Assembly: GCA_963281255.1 (NCBI GenBank)
Contig: OY725492.1
Span: 3,587,104-3,651,103, forward strand
Direction of reading: 5' to 3'
Length of the DNA stretch: 64,000 nucleotides
Source of the DNA: Aphrocallistes beatrix
Taxonomy: Eukaryota; Porifera; Hexactinellida; Sceptrulophora; Aphrocallistidae
Below, piece by piece: positions 19,536 through 29,985 of the stretch (position 1 is the stretch's first letter; every line of letters begins with the position of its first letter). Under the pieces are notes generated by a model. The model was not told the DNA's origin. It saw nothing but the letters and a program-made list of their open reading frames with translations, and did not search any database. A program made the translations under genes and the position numbers.

Positions 19536-20380
19536 GTACTGTTGTATGAGGGTTTACTTACCATGACCATTTACTTACCTCTATTACATGGACCAGGGAT
19601 ATATTCCAACCATGACGGTTTACTTACCATCTTTGTTATGGCTTCACACTTTATACTTCCTATTACACAACTACATTTTATTAGTATTCACATCGGAAAC
19701 AATTAATTACCCTGAGTTAAACATTATTAAGGATTATTTACTGTTAGCAGGATACGTTTGATTTATTTGAAATATAAATAATGAAAAGTCTAAAATAATC
19801 TAAAACATGGATTAAATAGTAACTATTATTCTATAACAATTGCATCACTAAACTATATGAATTGTAAAAAGAAGAATATCGACAATGTATGAGGTCGATC
19901 ACTGGCTCATAGTGATAATCAGAGTGGTTAGCTAAATAAAGAGCTGGATTGCTGTACTTGTGGTAGTCGGAACAATATCTATACCATGTTGAATGGCATT
20001 CTTTTCTTCTGGGATGAGAGTGGAGATTAGGTACGAATATGTCAACACTAAGCATTTTAGAAATTTTATAATCCAAAATATCCATTCTAATAATATTAGG
20101 GGAAAAGATAGAGAAATTATTCAATAGTAAATCGATATAACAAAATTAATAAAGCATTATGATAATATCCGATATCATGTTCCAGCATATTTTACCGAAT
20201 GCACTTCATTTTCCTGAAATACATGTGAATACTAATAAAATGTAGTTGTGTAATAGGAAGTATAAAGTGTGAAGCCATAACAAAGAAGGTAAGTAAACCG
20301 TCATGGTTGGAATATATCCCTGGTCCATGTAATAGAGGTAAGTAAATGGTCATGGTAAGTAAACCCTCATACAACAGTAC
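19536..20380. repeat. Fold-back element with ~160-bp near-identical inverted arms
   Basis: Arm 1 (19536-19694) and arm 2 (20223-20380) are reverse complements with only a few differences, as seen from their near-identical translations (GLLTMTIYLPLLHGPGIYSN and so on). A 528-bp AT-rich spacer without a convincing ORF separates them. Each arm holds repeated GTTTACTTACCATGAC words. No target duplication is obvious. It looks like a non-autonomous fold-back transposon or a MITE pair. Confidence 0.8.
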
Positions 20381-20867
20381 TAAATATAGCATCAATCAGA
20401 ATAATAATCTAATTATAGTACTGATGATATGTTGGCATAGCTGTGGATTAAAATGATTGATTGGGGTAACTTACTAAGATAAGGAATTAGTTAACGTTAG
20501 AAAGATAAAAGAATAAGTTCATGTGTAGATAAAATACTAGCAGGACTATTTTCAGTATCATCACATCATCATGTCTAAAAATGGTGCAAATTTGTAAGAG
20601 AGATGAGCGAATCTACGTTGAAGGGATGCTATCAGTGAGCTAATGAAAATGAAATTAGGAATCAAAATTTTTAACAGGTATCATTTTTTTCAACTAAAAA
20701 TATAACAATTCTAGATAGTCCAGCCTACGTTAGCATACGTGATGCCACACAGTAGTCCAATAAATGCTCAAGTGTCCCACCTTGAAACCCAATTCCAGTC
20801 ATTATAATATATTCTTACACGTATATAAAGAGACAATTACTCGTCTAGGCTCAGTATTGATCTAGAA
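20381..20867. other. GRAMD4-like gene 5' flank
   Basis: About 490 bp of AT-rich sequence. GTATATAAAGAG at ~20820 lies ~45 bp before the ATG and could be a TATA box. Confidence 0.45.
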
Positions 20868-22652
20868 ATGTCTCAGCATAGTGAAGACAGCAACCATCTT
20901 GATGTGTACCAGTACAATGAAGACCCAGAGCACGAGTTCCTACTCTCGCAAATAGTTCGCTCCAGCTCCCCGGATGGGAGTAATATCGAATTGTCTCTTG
21001 AGAGCAATCCGAATATCAACGAACCTTACATCCCGAGGAGACGGAGGGTAGCTTTTCACGCAAAGAAGAATGAAGTATTTGTGGACACATCTCTATCACA
21101 TTCTACATCAAGAAGCAACCCGAATAGCCCAACTGCCTCGATCAGGAGTGATAGGGATGCCTACGAGCTCCAGCTCCTGAACTTACAGACACAGCTGGAA
21201 GCAGCCGCGATTGAGAATAGTAGACTGACGGAGGAGTTGAATAATGAGCGGGTGCGTTCCTCCACCGTATTCCCTATCCCCCCGACAAAAGGCGCAGCAA
21301 TGACTGCCCAGACCGTAGAGGTAAAGAGCGGGGAAACAACATGGGAGAATATTGTGTGTGAGAAAGCGAAGGTGGAAGATAAGAAAGAAGAAAAACCAGT
21401 GGGGAAATTGAATAGAATTATAAGTATATTTTACCTTTACAAAGAAGTAGCCAGTGCTTGGATATGGAATTTTCTGAGCGAATTTCACTTGGAAGATCGT
21501 GAAGAGAGTTTGGAAGAGGTAAAGGAAGAATCCTTTGCTCCATCGGTGTTGAGTGAAAATATCAAAAGAGTATCCAAGAAAGTCCAGCCTTATGTCAATT
21601 CTGGGAAGAAGATTAACAAAGTGTTGAACTGGGAAAAGCGATTTGAAACTCTGATTGTGTTTCTCCTCTTCATGATAAGCGCTTACACTGGCTACTCACT
21701 ACAGTTGCTGATTCTCTTGATGCTATGGAGGCTCAGTGTGAACTACATCGTAGCCACTGGGCTAGCCAGCAGGTTCGGGATATTCGAAGATGAGATAGAA
21801 GTTGAAGAGGTGGAGAAGGATGAAAAGAACTGGATGGATAAGGTCTCGATGGCTCGCGTTATCCTACTCAAAGTTCAGATCATTGCGGGAGAAATCGCGA
21901 ATGGACTCGAGAAAATTAATAATTTAATGGCCTGGCGCGTGCCTGTAGTTACGATGAGACTGTATAGGTTGCTGTGGGTGGCATTATTCGCTAGCTGGCT
22001 ATTGCCCACGTCCTTTCTGCTTAAACTAGTCGGCATTATGATGGGCGTGAAAATGTTCATAATATCGCCCGTCTATAACAAGTACCCGAGAGTAAAGGCG
22101 AAGTATGATACCGTGAGCAAACTATGGGCTATGCTTCCGACTGACGATAAACTAAACGAGATTGACCATATACAAGCCATCAAGGCGACGCTACCTGCAA
22201 ACTATTTGGAGAGCGAGGAAAGTCGCAATACTCCACAAGCGCAGGCGAAGGAGAGACATATCCTAACCAAATTCGGTCTAACCTCGAAGGAGTCTATCGT
22301 TGAGGGATGGCTACAGGGTAAACGAGCGAATCTGATGAATCGGGGAAACCTACTGGGTGGATACAAGTCTGGCAAGCTCTACCTCACTGACAGCCATCTC
22401 TGCTTCGAGAAGCTTAACGCATCGCACCAGTCAGACCGCATCATGATTCATCTCAAAGAGGTGCAGTCAATAAGCAAGGCCAAGCCCTTCCAGATCCTTC
22501 CAGGCAGCGGCATGTCTATCGAGGTGTTCATGAAAGAGGAAAAGAGTTATTTGTTCGCGGCAATCTTCAGCAGGGACGAAGTGTTCAAGGATATCATCGA
22601 GACCGGCCTCCTGAAGGGATACACGTGGGCAATCAAGCATGAAGAAGTGTAG
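20868..22652 (+). CDS. GRAMD4-like GRAM-domain membrane protein
   Basis: GRAMD4 proteins are ER/mitochondria-associated membrane proteins linked to apoptosis and autophagy control in vertebrates. The 594-residue ORF has an acidic disordered N-terminus, a coiled coil at ~100-130 (ELQLLNLQTQLEAAAIENSR), two hydrophobic blocks at ~265-295 (FETLIVFLLFMISAYTGYSL...) and ~365-400 (LLWVALFASWLLPTSFLL...), and a C-terminal GRAM domain at ~470-575 (ESIVEGWLQGKRANLMN, GKLYLTDSHLCFEK, MIHLKEVQSISK). That domain order and the hairpin-like membrane regions match GRAMD4 rather than the StART-containing GRAMD1 or GRAMD2. GRAM domains bind lipids or small GTPases; the ligand here is not visible. One exon, start fixed by the ATG after TCTAGAA. 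Confidence 0.82.
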   Translation: MSQHSEDSNHLDVYQYNEDPEHEFLLSQIVRSSSPDGSNIELSLESNPNINEPYIPRRRRVAFHAKKNEVFVDTSLSHSTSRSNPNSPTASIRSDRDAYELQLLNLQTQLEAAAIENSRLTEELNNERVRSSTVFPIPPTKGAAMTAQTVEVKSGETTWENIVCEKAKVEDKKEEKPVGKLNRIISIFYLYKEVASAWIWNFLSEFHLEDREESLEEVKEESFAPSVLSENIKRVSKKVQPYVNSGKKINKVLNWEKRFETLIVFLLFMISAYTGYSLQLLILLMLWRLSVNYIVATGLASRFGIFEDEIEVEEVEKDEKNWMDKVSMARVILLKVQIIAGEIANGLEKINNLMAWRVPVVTMRLYRLLWVALFASWLLPTSFLLKLVGIMMGVKMFIISPVYNKYPRVKAKYDTVSKLWAMLPTDDKLNEIDHIQAIKATLPANYLESEESRNTPQAQAKERHILTKFGLTSKESIVEGWLQGKRANLMNRGNLLGGYKSGKLYLTDSHLCFEKLNASHQSDRIMIHLKEVQSISKAKPFQILPGSGMSIEVFMKEEKSYLFAAIFSRDEVFKDIIETGLLKGYTWAIKHEEV

Positions 22653-23174
22653 AGTGCAGTTGTCTGTGTGAACAAGTCCACTCCCTTTGTATACTGTATA
22701 TACGTATGAGTTGTACTGTGCATGTCCTAGTCCCGTCCCTTTTATCATTAATTCTGTTGTATTATTAAGGCCAAATACCTCCAAATGGAAACTTTTAAGT
22801 GAGGCACTATTGATGTCAAGTTCTTATTTCCTTCTTAATTGACATTTATAAAATGCGGAAAGTGAAGAATGGGGAGCTTTCAAGGATGGTTATGCGTTGT
22901 ACCAATCAAATTGAGCCCAGAGGGTTTATAAATATGGAGCTCGAATTATTTTAAAAAATCGGTCGACAGACTGAACATTACATTTTGAAGTGAAGCATAA
23001 AAGTAGTTAAACATTAACTTTATGCGAAGAATAAATTGGAAAACCCAGTCAAATAAAATAAAAGATAATAGAACGTTAGTAAGACGTAGAAAATATAGAA
23101 AAATGTGAATAAATTGAGGATTAGCGAGTCAGTTAGGGACAACAATCACACGTAAATATCACAATATTTATATT
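22653..23174. other. Convergent intergenic region
   Basis: AT-rich; nothing recognised between the GRAMD4-like stop and the NHL gene end. Confidence 0.4.
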
Positions 23175-24457
23175 TTAGTTGATAATGGTGAAAAATTGGA
23201 GTTGATGAGACATTTTTCTGCTAACAGTGATGATAGAACCAAACGCATCCACTGATATCCCAAGAAGAATATTGAACTGTCCTATCTCAGATCCTTTCTC
23301 ACCGAACTGAGTGAGTAGCTTCCCTTCATTGGAAAATATCTTCACTTTTGAGTCCCCATCGTCAGCTACTAAGATGTTGTGTTGCTGATCTAGACAGAAA
23401 TACCAAGCACAGTTAATGCTATCTTTCTTAACAACACATCTCGCTAGAATCCCTTCTCTAGAAAACGCTTGAATTGGAAACTCTGTTTCAGATAGCAAAA
23501 TGTAAAACAATTCTTGAAATAGAGATATATCTCTGATACAAGTATTTTGTTCGCAGAATTCAGTCTTGAGAGATATTCTGTTTTCTTCAATCAAATCTAG
23601 AGTTAATGCTATTATGCTCATTCCATCGATCATTCCACCGCATTTTCCAACATAAATATGAGTATTATCTGTACAGATACCTCTGAGAACAAAATCATAA
23701 AATTTTGACTTATCTCTCTTCTCAATGGAATCATTCAATTTCAGAATTGCTCTACTACATTGTATGTAGATTGATTGGTTGTTAAATAGAATATTTTGTG
23801 GAAGTTTCATTCCGTTGTCTTTCACATATCTGATCCATTCTCCTTCACCTGAGAAAATCTGAATTCTGTGATTCTCATTGTCAGCTACATAAATATTCTC
23901 ATTCATGGGATTAGTCGCTATACCGGATGATTCATTTGACTGTTTCCTTTTCCTTGCTCGCATTTCGCCCATTTCAGTTGATACTGAGTATCTTCACTAT
24001 ACACTAGTATCTGTTGCTCACAACCACAAATTCTATCTATACAATCTTTCAATTCTTCCAATCTCCACGTTAACTTCACATTAGGAATACCAATATCAAC
24101 TTCTCTCTTCGCTTGCTCGATTGCTTCGGACAATTCAGGGAATTCTCTTTCAGTTTGATTGAGCTTCCGAAGTAATTCATCAATCTCATTTTTTCTAATT
24201 TCTAATTCTCCAATTATCTTCTGAGTATCTGTTTTCTTCTTCTCCATTTTAGTATTCACTTTTCTCCAAATAGCATCCAATTCTTGGATTATTGCTTCTT
24301 CTTTCTTTTCGATAAGACTTCTCATTTCTTTGCAAACTCTTCTTACCTCCAACTTTTTCCTTCCAATCACTTCTCTAAACGAGTTCATTTTACTATGGAG
24401 TTTGTTACTCTCGCCGAATAAACTAACAGGACCAGATCCTGGATTAGCAGTTGCCAT
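23175..24457 (-). pseudogene. Coiled-coil/NHL gene broken by one frameshift
   Basis: The 5' frame (ATG 24457, to the stop at 23918) encodes the coiled coil: long Glu/Lys heptads, then NVKLTWRLEELKDCIDRI, the same linker as in the other NHL genes. The 3' frame (from about 23970 to TAA at 23175) encodes the propeller: SSGIATNPMNENIYVADNEN, NHRIQIFSGEGEW, ILVADDGDSKVKIFSNEG, IGQFNILLGISVDAFG and a final HQLQFF. The two frames overlap between 23972 and 23918, and joining them needs a shift of one base. No splice sites fit there and no canonical slippery heptamer is evident. Either an inactivating indel or an assembly error; apart from it the gene is complete. Confidence 0.75.
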
Positions 24458-24512
24458 GATGGATTTGCTATTACAGTATTTCAATAAAAACAGTTGAGTA
24501 TATAAAAGTACG

Positions 24513-24700
24513 TACAGTCAGGGTCGCTTAATATGAACCCGCTTAATGTGAACATTCGTTTATTATGAACTAATCTCCTGGTCCCAATTTCATTTTTAGA
24601 TAGGATTTGTATTGAATCAAGTTCGCTTAATATGAAGTATCTCTATTATGAACAGATTTTTTGGTCCCCTGGTGGTTCACAATAATCGACCCTGACTGTA
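24513..24700. mobile_element. pogo/Tigger-like MITE, copy 1
   Basis: Element 24515-24698 begins CAGTCAGGGTCG and ends CGACCCTGACTG, perfect inverted ends, with TA on both sides. The interior is full of inverted short words (GTTCATAATA / TATTATGAAC) and has no ORF. Confidence 0.85.
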
Positions 24701-24749
24701 TATTTTTATTGAGAATGTGTAGTTTAGTTCAGTTCATGTTATTCCATTA

Positions 24750-24933
24750 CAGTCATGGTCGCATATTATGAACCCGCGTAATTGAACATCCGTTTATTAT
24801 GAACTAATTAGCCTTCTGTGGTCCTAATTTCCTTATCCTCATAGGATTTGTATTGAGTCAAGTTCGCATATGTGTCTCTATTATGAACACATTTTTTGGT
24901 CCCCTGGTGGTTCATAATAAGCGATCCTGACTG
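24750..24933. mobile_element. pogo/Tigger-like MITE, copy 2
   Basis: Same family and orientation as the copy 50 bp upstream; ends CAGTCATGGTCG and CGATCCTGACTG are slightly diverged and the interior carries small deletions. Confidence 0.8.
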
Positions 24934-25722
24934 GTAGTATAACATCTCATTGGAAGACTATACTCTGACATATACAAGAACTACATGCAATTTCTGATAA
25001 ATGTATTTCTTAGCAAAACAGTTTAGTGGTTTGGAATAATTTATATTAAATACGTATTATCAATGCTCTTTTTCACCAAAATTTGGAAAACTTAAACAAA
25101 CATGCCAACTCTCATGGATTTCCAAACAATCTCATGGAAATGAAGTTCAGCCGGACTCGCACTTTTCTGAGAGCAAATACGCCGATATCCTCTGAAATTT
25201 CAAACGCGTTTCAATCGCGATTAAAACGCAATTGAAATTTTAATGGAATTTATTACGGTTGTTAGGGGTATCGAATCCGAATATCATATTTTCGGGAGTG
25301 CAAGGAACATATTTCAAAAATAGAGACTAGCTTTATGCCCTTGACCGGGGTTTAAGGGTGGTCAATATTTTGTTTGCTTAGTTGATAATATATACATACT
25401 ATATTAAGCAAATTTCGAAATGGATTATGAAGCAATTAATATCAGGCTCTAAATTATTTGATATTCTCAGGCGCCCGCAGGGCGACTCTGTGGACACGCT
25501 AGCCGCGCTACGGAAGTGTGCGAAGTGCGCTTGCACTTATGGAAAGTAGATGGGTAGTACGTATGTACAAACGAATTATAGACTAGTGTAAGTTCCTCAC
25601 GTTCTCATGTATAAGAATAATGGAAGGTATAGCTGAAAGAGATGTATACATTTAATATTAGCAATCAAACGTATCAGTAATAGCCCAAACACACATTCTA
25701 TCCAAATTAATTAAGAAAAAAG
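24934..25722. repeat. Intergenic with degenerate copies of two dispersed repeats
   Basis: 25258-25400 resembles one unit of the 140-bp repeat at 46.7-47.1 kb (shared ATCGAATATCATATTTTC-like string and TTTGTTTGCTTA...ATAGATACATA). 25470-25545 is a decayed copy of the GC-rich end motif (GGCGCCCGCAGGGCGAC, GGACACG, CGCGCTACG, AAGTGCGCTTG) that recurs at 37-54 kb in association with such repeats. Confidence 0.55.
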
Positions 25723-26154
25723 CTATTGTTTCTTTTTCTTGTGAGCCTTTGACTTCCCTGGTGACTTGGTCTCTCCTGTTGTCCCAGGAGATCCTTTTTC
25801 TTTCTCCTTCTGCGGTTGCTTCTGGTCCCCCTTTTCTTTCTGTGGTTGCTTCTGGTCTCCTTTTTCCTTCTCTTTCAGAACCTTCTGAGCTCGCTGTTTG
25901 ATTTTGTCACGATTCTTCTGTTTCTGTTCGTCCTTCTTCACCTCTTTCAGCAAGAAGTACGAACATATCGCACTCAGAATGAAGAGTGGCATGAGAATGA
26001 TGAACACGTTCTTCAAAAACCCGTATGGGTCCTTTATAACCATTTGCATAAGAGTGACGAGGTAACCTTTAGACCATTCAGGGAGGAAGGAGAGATATTG
26101 GTTGGTCGCGTTGAGTAGAACTTCGTCAGGAATTACAGGTGGAGAGTCTGCCAT
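25723..26154 (-). CDS. SMIM15-like single-pass membrane protein with lysine-rich tail
   Basis: A 143-residue protein. Residues ~40-80 match small integral membrane protein 15: KDPYGFLKNVFIILMPLFIL, then a basic cytosolic segment KKDEQKQKNRDKIKQRAQ. One membrane span lies at about 48-70. SMIM15 has no established molecular function. Compared with the usual ~74 residues, this protein has an added N-terminus of ~35 and a C-terminal tail of ~45 residues made of two copies of EKGDQKQPQK followed by a Ser/Gly/Lys run. The tail repeat is a recent in-frame duplication at the DNA level. One exon. Confidence 0.75.
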   Translation of the reverse strand: MADSPPVIPDEVLLNATNQYLSFLPEWSKGYLVTLMQMVIKDPYGFLKNVFIILMPLFILSAICSYFLLKEVKKDEQKQKNRDKIKQRAQKVLKEKEKGDQKQPQKEKGDQKQPQKEKEKGSPGTTGETKSPGKSKAHKKKKQ

Positions 26155-26615
26155 TACTCAGTGTAATCTGATGTAAATACTAGATTAGTCTTAAAGTTGT
26201 GTTTAATACTCGTTTCGAAACCAAGTTTATATATAAACTAGAGCAAGAATCTGTACCAATAAACAATTGAAATGAATCCAATAGAATGACATGGAAATTG
26301 AACACGACGATTGTCTAATATACATTACTGATTTGAGGTTTTAACACAAAGCCAGATAAACAATAGAATCTCATAGCTTTTAACCAAGTGTGAGATTATC
26401 TAACCACCCCATAATTAGACAATTAGACCGTTCAATGGATAAATGTGGTTAATTATCAACGAAAATTAAATCCTTGAAGTAAGACGAATACAATGGATAT
26501 TAATCAATTGTTTATTTTGTAATGAATCAGTTCCCCGGTTATTCAACATTGTTGAATATATCCATGGTCAAACTAAAGAAAATTCAAACAGATTTTTAGT
26601 TAGTTAGTTATCGTA
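26155..26615. other. Intergenic, no gene seen
   Basis: AT-rich; nothing recognised before the MITE. Confidence 0.4.
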
Positions 26616-26790
26616 CAGTCAGGGTCGCTTATTGTTAACCACCAGGGGACCAAAAAATCTGTTCATAATAGAGATACTTCATATTAAGTCAACTTGATTC
26701 AATACAAATCCTATCTAAATGATTAAATTGGGATCAGGAGGTTAGTTCATAATAAACGAATGTATGAACTTAATAAACCCAGTTTGCCTC
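26616..26790. mobile_element. pogo/Tigger-like MITE, copy 3, opposite orientation, decayed right end
   Basis: Starts CAGTCAGGGTCGCTTATT after TA and then follows the reverse complement of copy 1 (ACCACCAGGGGACC, ATAGAGATACTTCATATTAAG, TTAGTTCATAATAAACGAAT). The right terminal repeat is degraded (TTAATAAACCCAG). Confidence 0.75.
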
Positions 26791-27775
26791 CACCTTCGGC
26801 TATACTCACTTGATAATAATGAATTTCTACTTCTCCACAGCCTTTGTTCGTACAAATGTCTCACTAATTATGTACTCAAAAGTCTCACTCCGGAGCTGTT
26901 CGAATTAGCAAGAGTGTACTGTATTTGCAAAAAGTAATTTAGTGATTTTGCCGAATCGCCAACTAGCATTTGATACATCGGTATGCTCGTCTGGGAAAGA
27001 ATAAATCTAACTGATTCGCCACAATAAAATGCCACAGCAAGTGGGGTTTTATTGTGGCAAATCATTGTACTTAATCTGGTTAAAGTTTATTTGATCAAGT
27101 GATCTTTTTCTCAGTTAAAGTTTTCTAGAATTGCGTGAGTGCACGGTACGAACTAATCAAGATGGCTGAGATTGATGAGGTTATAATGCAAGTCCATTCG
27201 TAATCATACCTCAATATTATATCATTAAACTGATTTATAAGCTTTAATGAGAATTCAAATTACTTATTTTAGGCAATTTAACAATGAGAATTCGATCTTC
27301 ACATAGTTCGGAGCCCCTGTGTGGAACAACAATTTAATAATCTGTCCTGTGTCCGATTAAAAGATCAGAGTGCGTAGTTAGTTATGTAATTACAAATTTA
27401 TGATAAAATGTTATAATAATGACAATAAATTAATAAAATAGCGTGGTGCACAAATTTCCTCTACCACTGGCCAGGTCTGGCCTGCAGTACAGTAATACTT
27501 ATCGTCACAACTAACACAATATTCCTTCCATAATGCTACTTTGTTATCGTGTCCTCGAATTAATTTGTCTAAGTTTAAACCCTAACCATGACGAGACACA
27601 TAGTAGTTCAAATCGTACTGGATCGATTGCAGTTGCATTTCACAAAATATTCAGATTACCCTATCACAATCCAGTGCGTGTGAGGCTGATGTCGATTAAT
27701 TAATAATAATTCAATGAAATTAGCAGGTTTTCTCATTTGAGAGCTTTGCCTCTGGATCCCATTAGCAACGATATG
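26791..27775. other. Intergenic, no gene seen
   Basis: About 1 kb. A 65-codon open frame at 26868-27065 shows no family signal. Nothing else recognised. Confidence 0.35.
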
Positions 27776-27913
27776 GTGGAAATAGTTCGACTTTCCAAAA
27801 AAGGAAATAGTTCGCAAAAAAAACCCACCATTAATCCTAATGATAAAAAGTCGAACTATTTCCTAAATCCGCAATTCGAACTATTTCCTTTTTCGAAAAG
27901 TCGAACCATTTCC
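27776..27913. repeat. Clustered inverted repeats of a 14-bp word
   Basis: GGAAATAGTTCGAC-type words occur twice on the left (about 27778 and 27803) and their complement (GTCGAACTATTTCC) three times on the right (about 27850, 27876, 27900), so the region can fold into a cruciform. Confidence 0.7.
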
Positions 27914-28341
27914 GCATTACCTCAGCAACTTTGGCACCATCAGTCTACACAAACTTACTGCCTAGATAGCATACCTGCGAAGACAGTAGAGATACAGCAC
28001 AATACATCTGTTCGTACTTAAGTAAATCATCAGATGATCACCAGCAGCTCGGGTAATCCAATTTTACAATACAGCAGTACCATTATGTATTGTTCCTGTG
28101 TCAATTAGCTGTTGTAATGGGTAATTTATTGACTGAATCCGAGAGTTTGATAAATAATAAGAAGCAGTATAAAAGAGATATCATTCTCTACATACATAAC
28201 TACAAATACGAATCAAAAGAAAATTCAACTTAACTTAAAAAGATGTTTAGACTAAAACTAAAAGCTTGCAAAGCTTAAAAGCATAACGAAGATACATGTT
28301 TGTGTTTGATTCATTTAACCTTATTCTGATCAGGTGTTGAA
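27914..28341. other. TFAP4 3' flank
   Basis: AT-rich flank with no recognised feature. Confidence 0.4.
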
Positions 28342-29985
28342 TTAATGATGGGGCATGGGACTCTTAATCGCTCGGAAATGCCCGACTGGTGTATTCCGGT
28401 CGATGTAGGGTGTGGTAGATCGGTCCATAATCTCAACATAGGGGGTTTGTCTCTCGTAGCCGGGAGGCGTGTGAGGTCGGTTGTGGGGGTAGCAGTCCCC
28501 TTCCAGCTGGTCTAGGGACATCACGATGGTGTCGTAGTTGTGCTTACAGTGCGAGTCTCGCGTTGAGAGAACCGGGTCCGTGTTCTGTGTGTACACATTC
28601 TCCATGAAGTCCATCCTGGACTCCAGGTCCCGGTTCCGCTTCTCTAGCAGGCACTTGGAGTAGCGCTCCTGAGAGAGCTGGTCTTGCAGCTTCTTCAAGT
28701 CCTCCTGCATCTTGTTACATATCTCTACTTCCGGTTTGCCGTGAATCCCGGACAGCTGAGACGAGAATGGCTGGAATCCGGCACCCGGCTGGATGAACCC
28801 TGAACTCTTTCCCGGTCCGAACTGAGAACTGATCATGAACTTGCTCAGCTCGTGCTTCAACTTTTCGTTATCCTCCATGAGACGGTGCTTGTCTTCGTTC
28901 AGGCGCTGGATGTACTTGGCCGTCTGCTGGAGGATGGCTGCTTTGCTTGTCTTCTCGTTCTGATTCTGCGGCAGCAACACCTTGAGCGTCTTGAACCCGT
29001 TGTTGATGTTCTCCATCCGCTTGCGCTCGTTACAGTTCGCGATTTCTCTCCGTACCTTCTTGTCGAATACGCGGCGCTCCTTTACGAGAGGAAACTTGGA
29101 GGAGTGTCCGTTTGGTGGAGAACCGGGAAAGTTGACGGATTCTCCCCCATTTTCGAGCGATGAAGTGGCAATAGAGGTGACGACAACCGAGTAGGGCATG
29201 GAAGTAGGGGACACTTTAAGATCGGAGAGTTCATCACCACCCGAGATGACAAGTTTGGCAGTCGACTCATCAATAGAGGACCGATTCATGTCTGAGTCTT
29301 CCAACTCTGACTCGAGGGAAGGCTGAGAGGAAGTGGAAGTAGTCGAGGCGAATTGAGGGGTGGCTTGGTTGTCGAGAGGTTGGGAGTAGGAGTGAGTGGG
29401 AGTGGAAGTCTGCGGATATAGCCTAGAAGCTACTGCATCGTTCTGATAGTGTGGAATGTTGTTGCTGCAGCTGGTGTTCATGCTACTGATGTGGGAGTGA
29501 GTGGGGGCCTGGGATTTTGGCGGGTTAAATATGGGAGGTTGCGTGTAGGGGAGTGTGTGAGAGTGCGGAGATTGTCGCGGGATCGTTTCTAGATGAGAGT
29601 TATGAACAGGTATACTGTGCGGGAGTGTGAGCGGCGACTCTCTGATGGGGCAAGACCGAGGGGGCGACATGGCGAAGTGTTCATGGGATAGGGGGTAAGG
29701 TGTGGGGTGGATCTCAGGATTGGGGGTGGATCTGTGGTGTGGAGATATGGTATTCATCGGATTCATTGGCTGCATTGTGTGGAAATTGACCGGGGACGGG
29801 CACACCATCTCTTGACCCATCATAGAAGGGGGTGTCGCTGTCATGGGTCGAGGTGTTCCTCTCTGAGACAGGCTGTTCGGCGGCCATGATGAAAATGCGC
29901 TGTGCGGGGATTGGAAGGAGTGGTGTGGATGAGGAATGATGGGAGGTGTCTGAATCACCGGCGTTTCGATCCTCATCATGTCCAT
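28342..29985 (-). CDS. TFAP4: bHLH-leucine-zipper transcription factor AP-4
   Basis: AP-4 homodimers bind the CAGCTG E-box and regulate cell-cycle and differentiation genes. Of 547 residues, ~1-300 are a low-complexity Pro/Ser/His-rich region. The DNA-binding basic segment is KKVRREIANCNERKRMENIN (about 309-328), with the His/Glu-Arg pattern of class A bHLH read as N-E-R-K-R. Helix 1 continues to FKTLKVLLP, then a short loop and helix 2 EKTSKAAILQQTAKYIQRL, which runs directly into a zipper (LMEDNEKLKHELSKF). This block is nearly the TFAP4 signature (RREIANSNERRRMQSINAGF...SKAAILQQTAEYI). A second coiled segment lies at ~425-470, as in vertebrate AP-4. One exon, intact. TFAP4 is known from animals, which supports the host assignment. 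Confidence 0.92.
   Translation of the reverse strand: MDMMRIETPVIQTPPIIPHPHHSFQSPHSAFSSWPPNSLSQRGTPRPMTATPPSMMGQEMVCPSPVNFHTMQPMNPMNTISPHHRSTPNPEIHPTPYPLSHEHFAMSPPRSCPIRESPLTLPHSIPVHNSHLETIPRQSPHSHTLPYTQPPIFNPPKSQAPTHSHISSMNTSCSNNIPHYQNDAVASRLYPQTSTPTHSYSQPLDNQATPQFASTTSTSSQPSLESELEDSDMNRSSIDESTAKLVISGGDELSDLKVSPTSMPYSVVVTSIATSSLENGGESVNFPGSPPNGHSSKFPLVKERRVFDKKVRREIANCNERKRMENINNGFKTLKVLLPQNQNEKTSKAAILQQTAKYIQRLNEDKHRLMEDNEKLKHELSKFMISSQFGPGKSSGFIQPGAGFQPFSSQLSGIHGKPEVEICNKMQEDLKKLQDQLSQERYSKCLLEKRNRDLESRMDFMENVYTQNTDPVLSTRDSHCKHNYDTIVMSLDQLEGDCYPHNRPHTPPGYERQTPYVEIMDRSTTPYIDRNTPVGHFRAIKSPMPHH

Noticed and set aside
19524..20395. Two 60-67 codon open frames with similar hydrophobic products
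   Set aside because: They are the two arms of the inverted repeat read on opposite strands, not paralogous genes.
26868..27065. 65-codon minus-strand open frame
   Set aside because: No motif, no conserved neighbour and no good start context.
27737..28021. 94-codon open frame
   Set aside because: Its middle is the inverted-repeat cluster of GGAAATAGTTCGAC words, so the open frame is a by-product.
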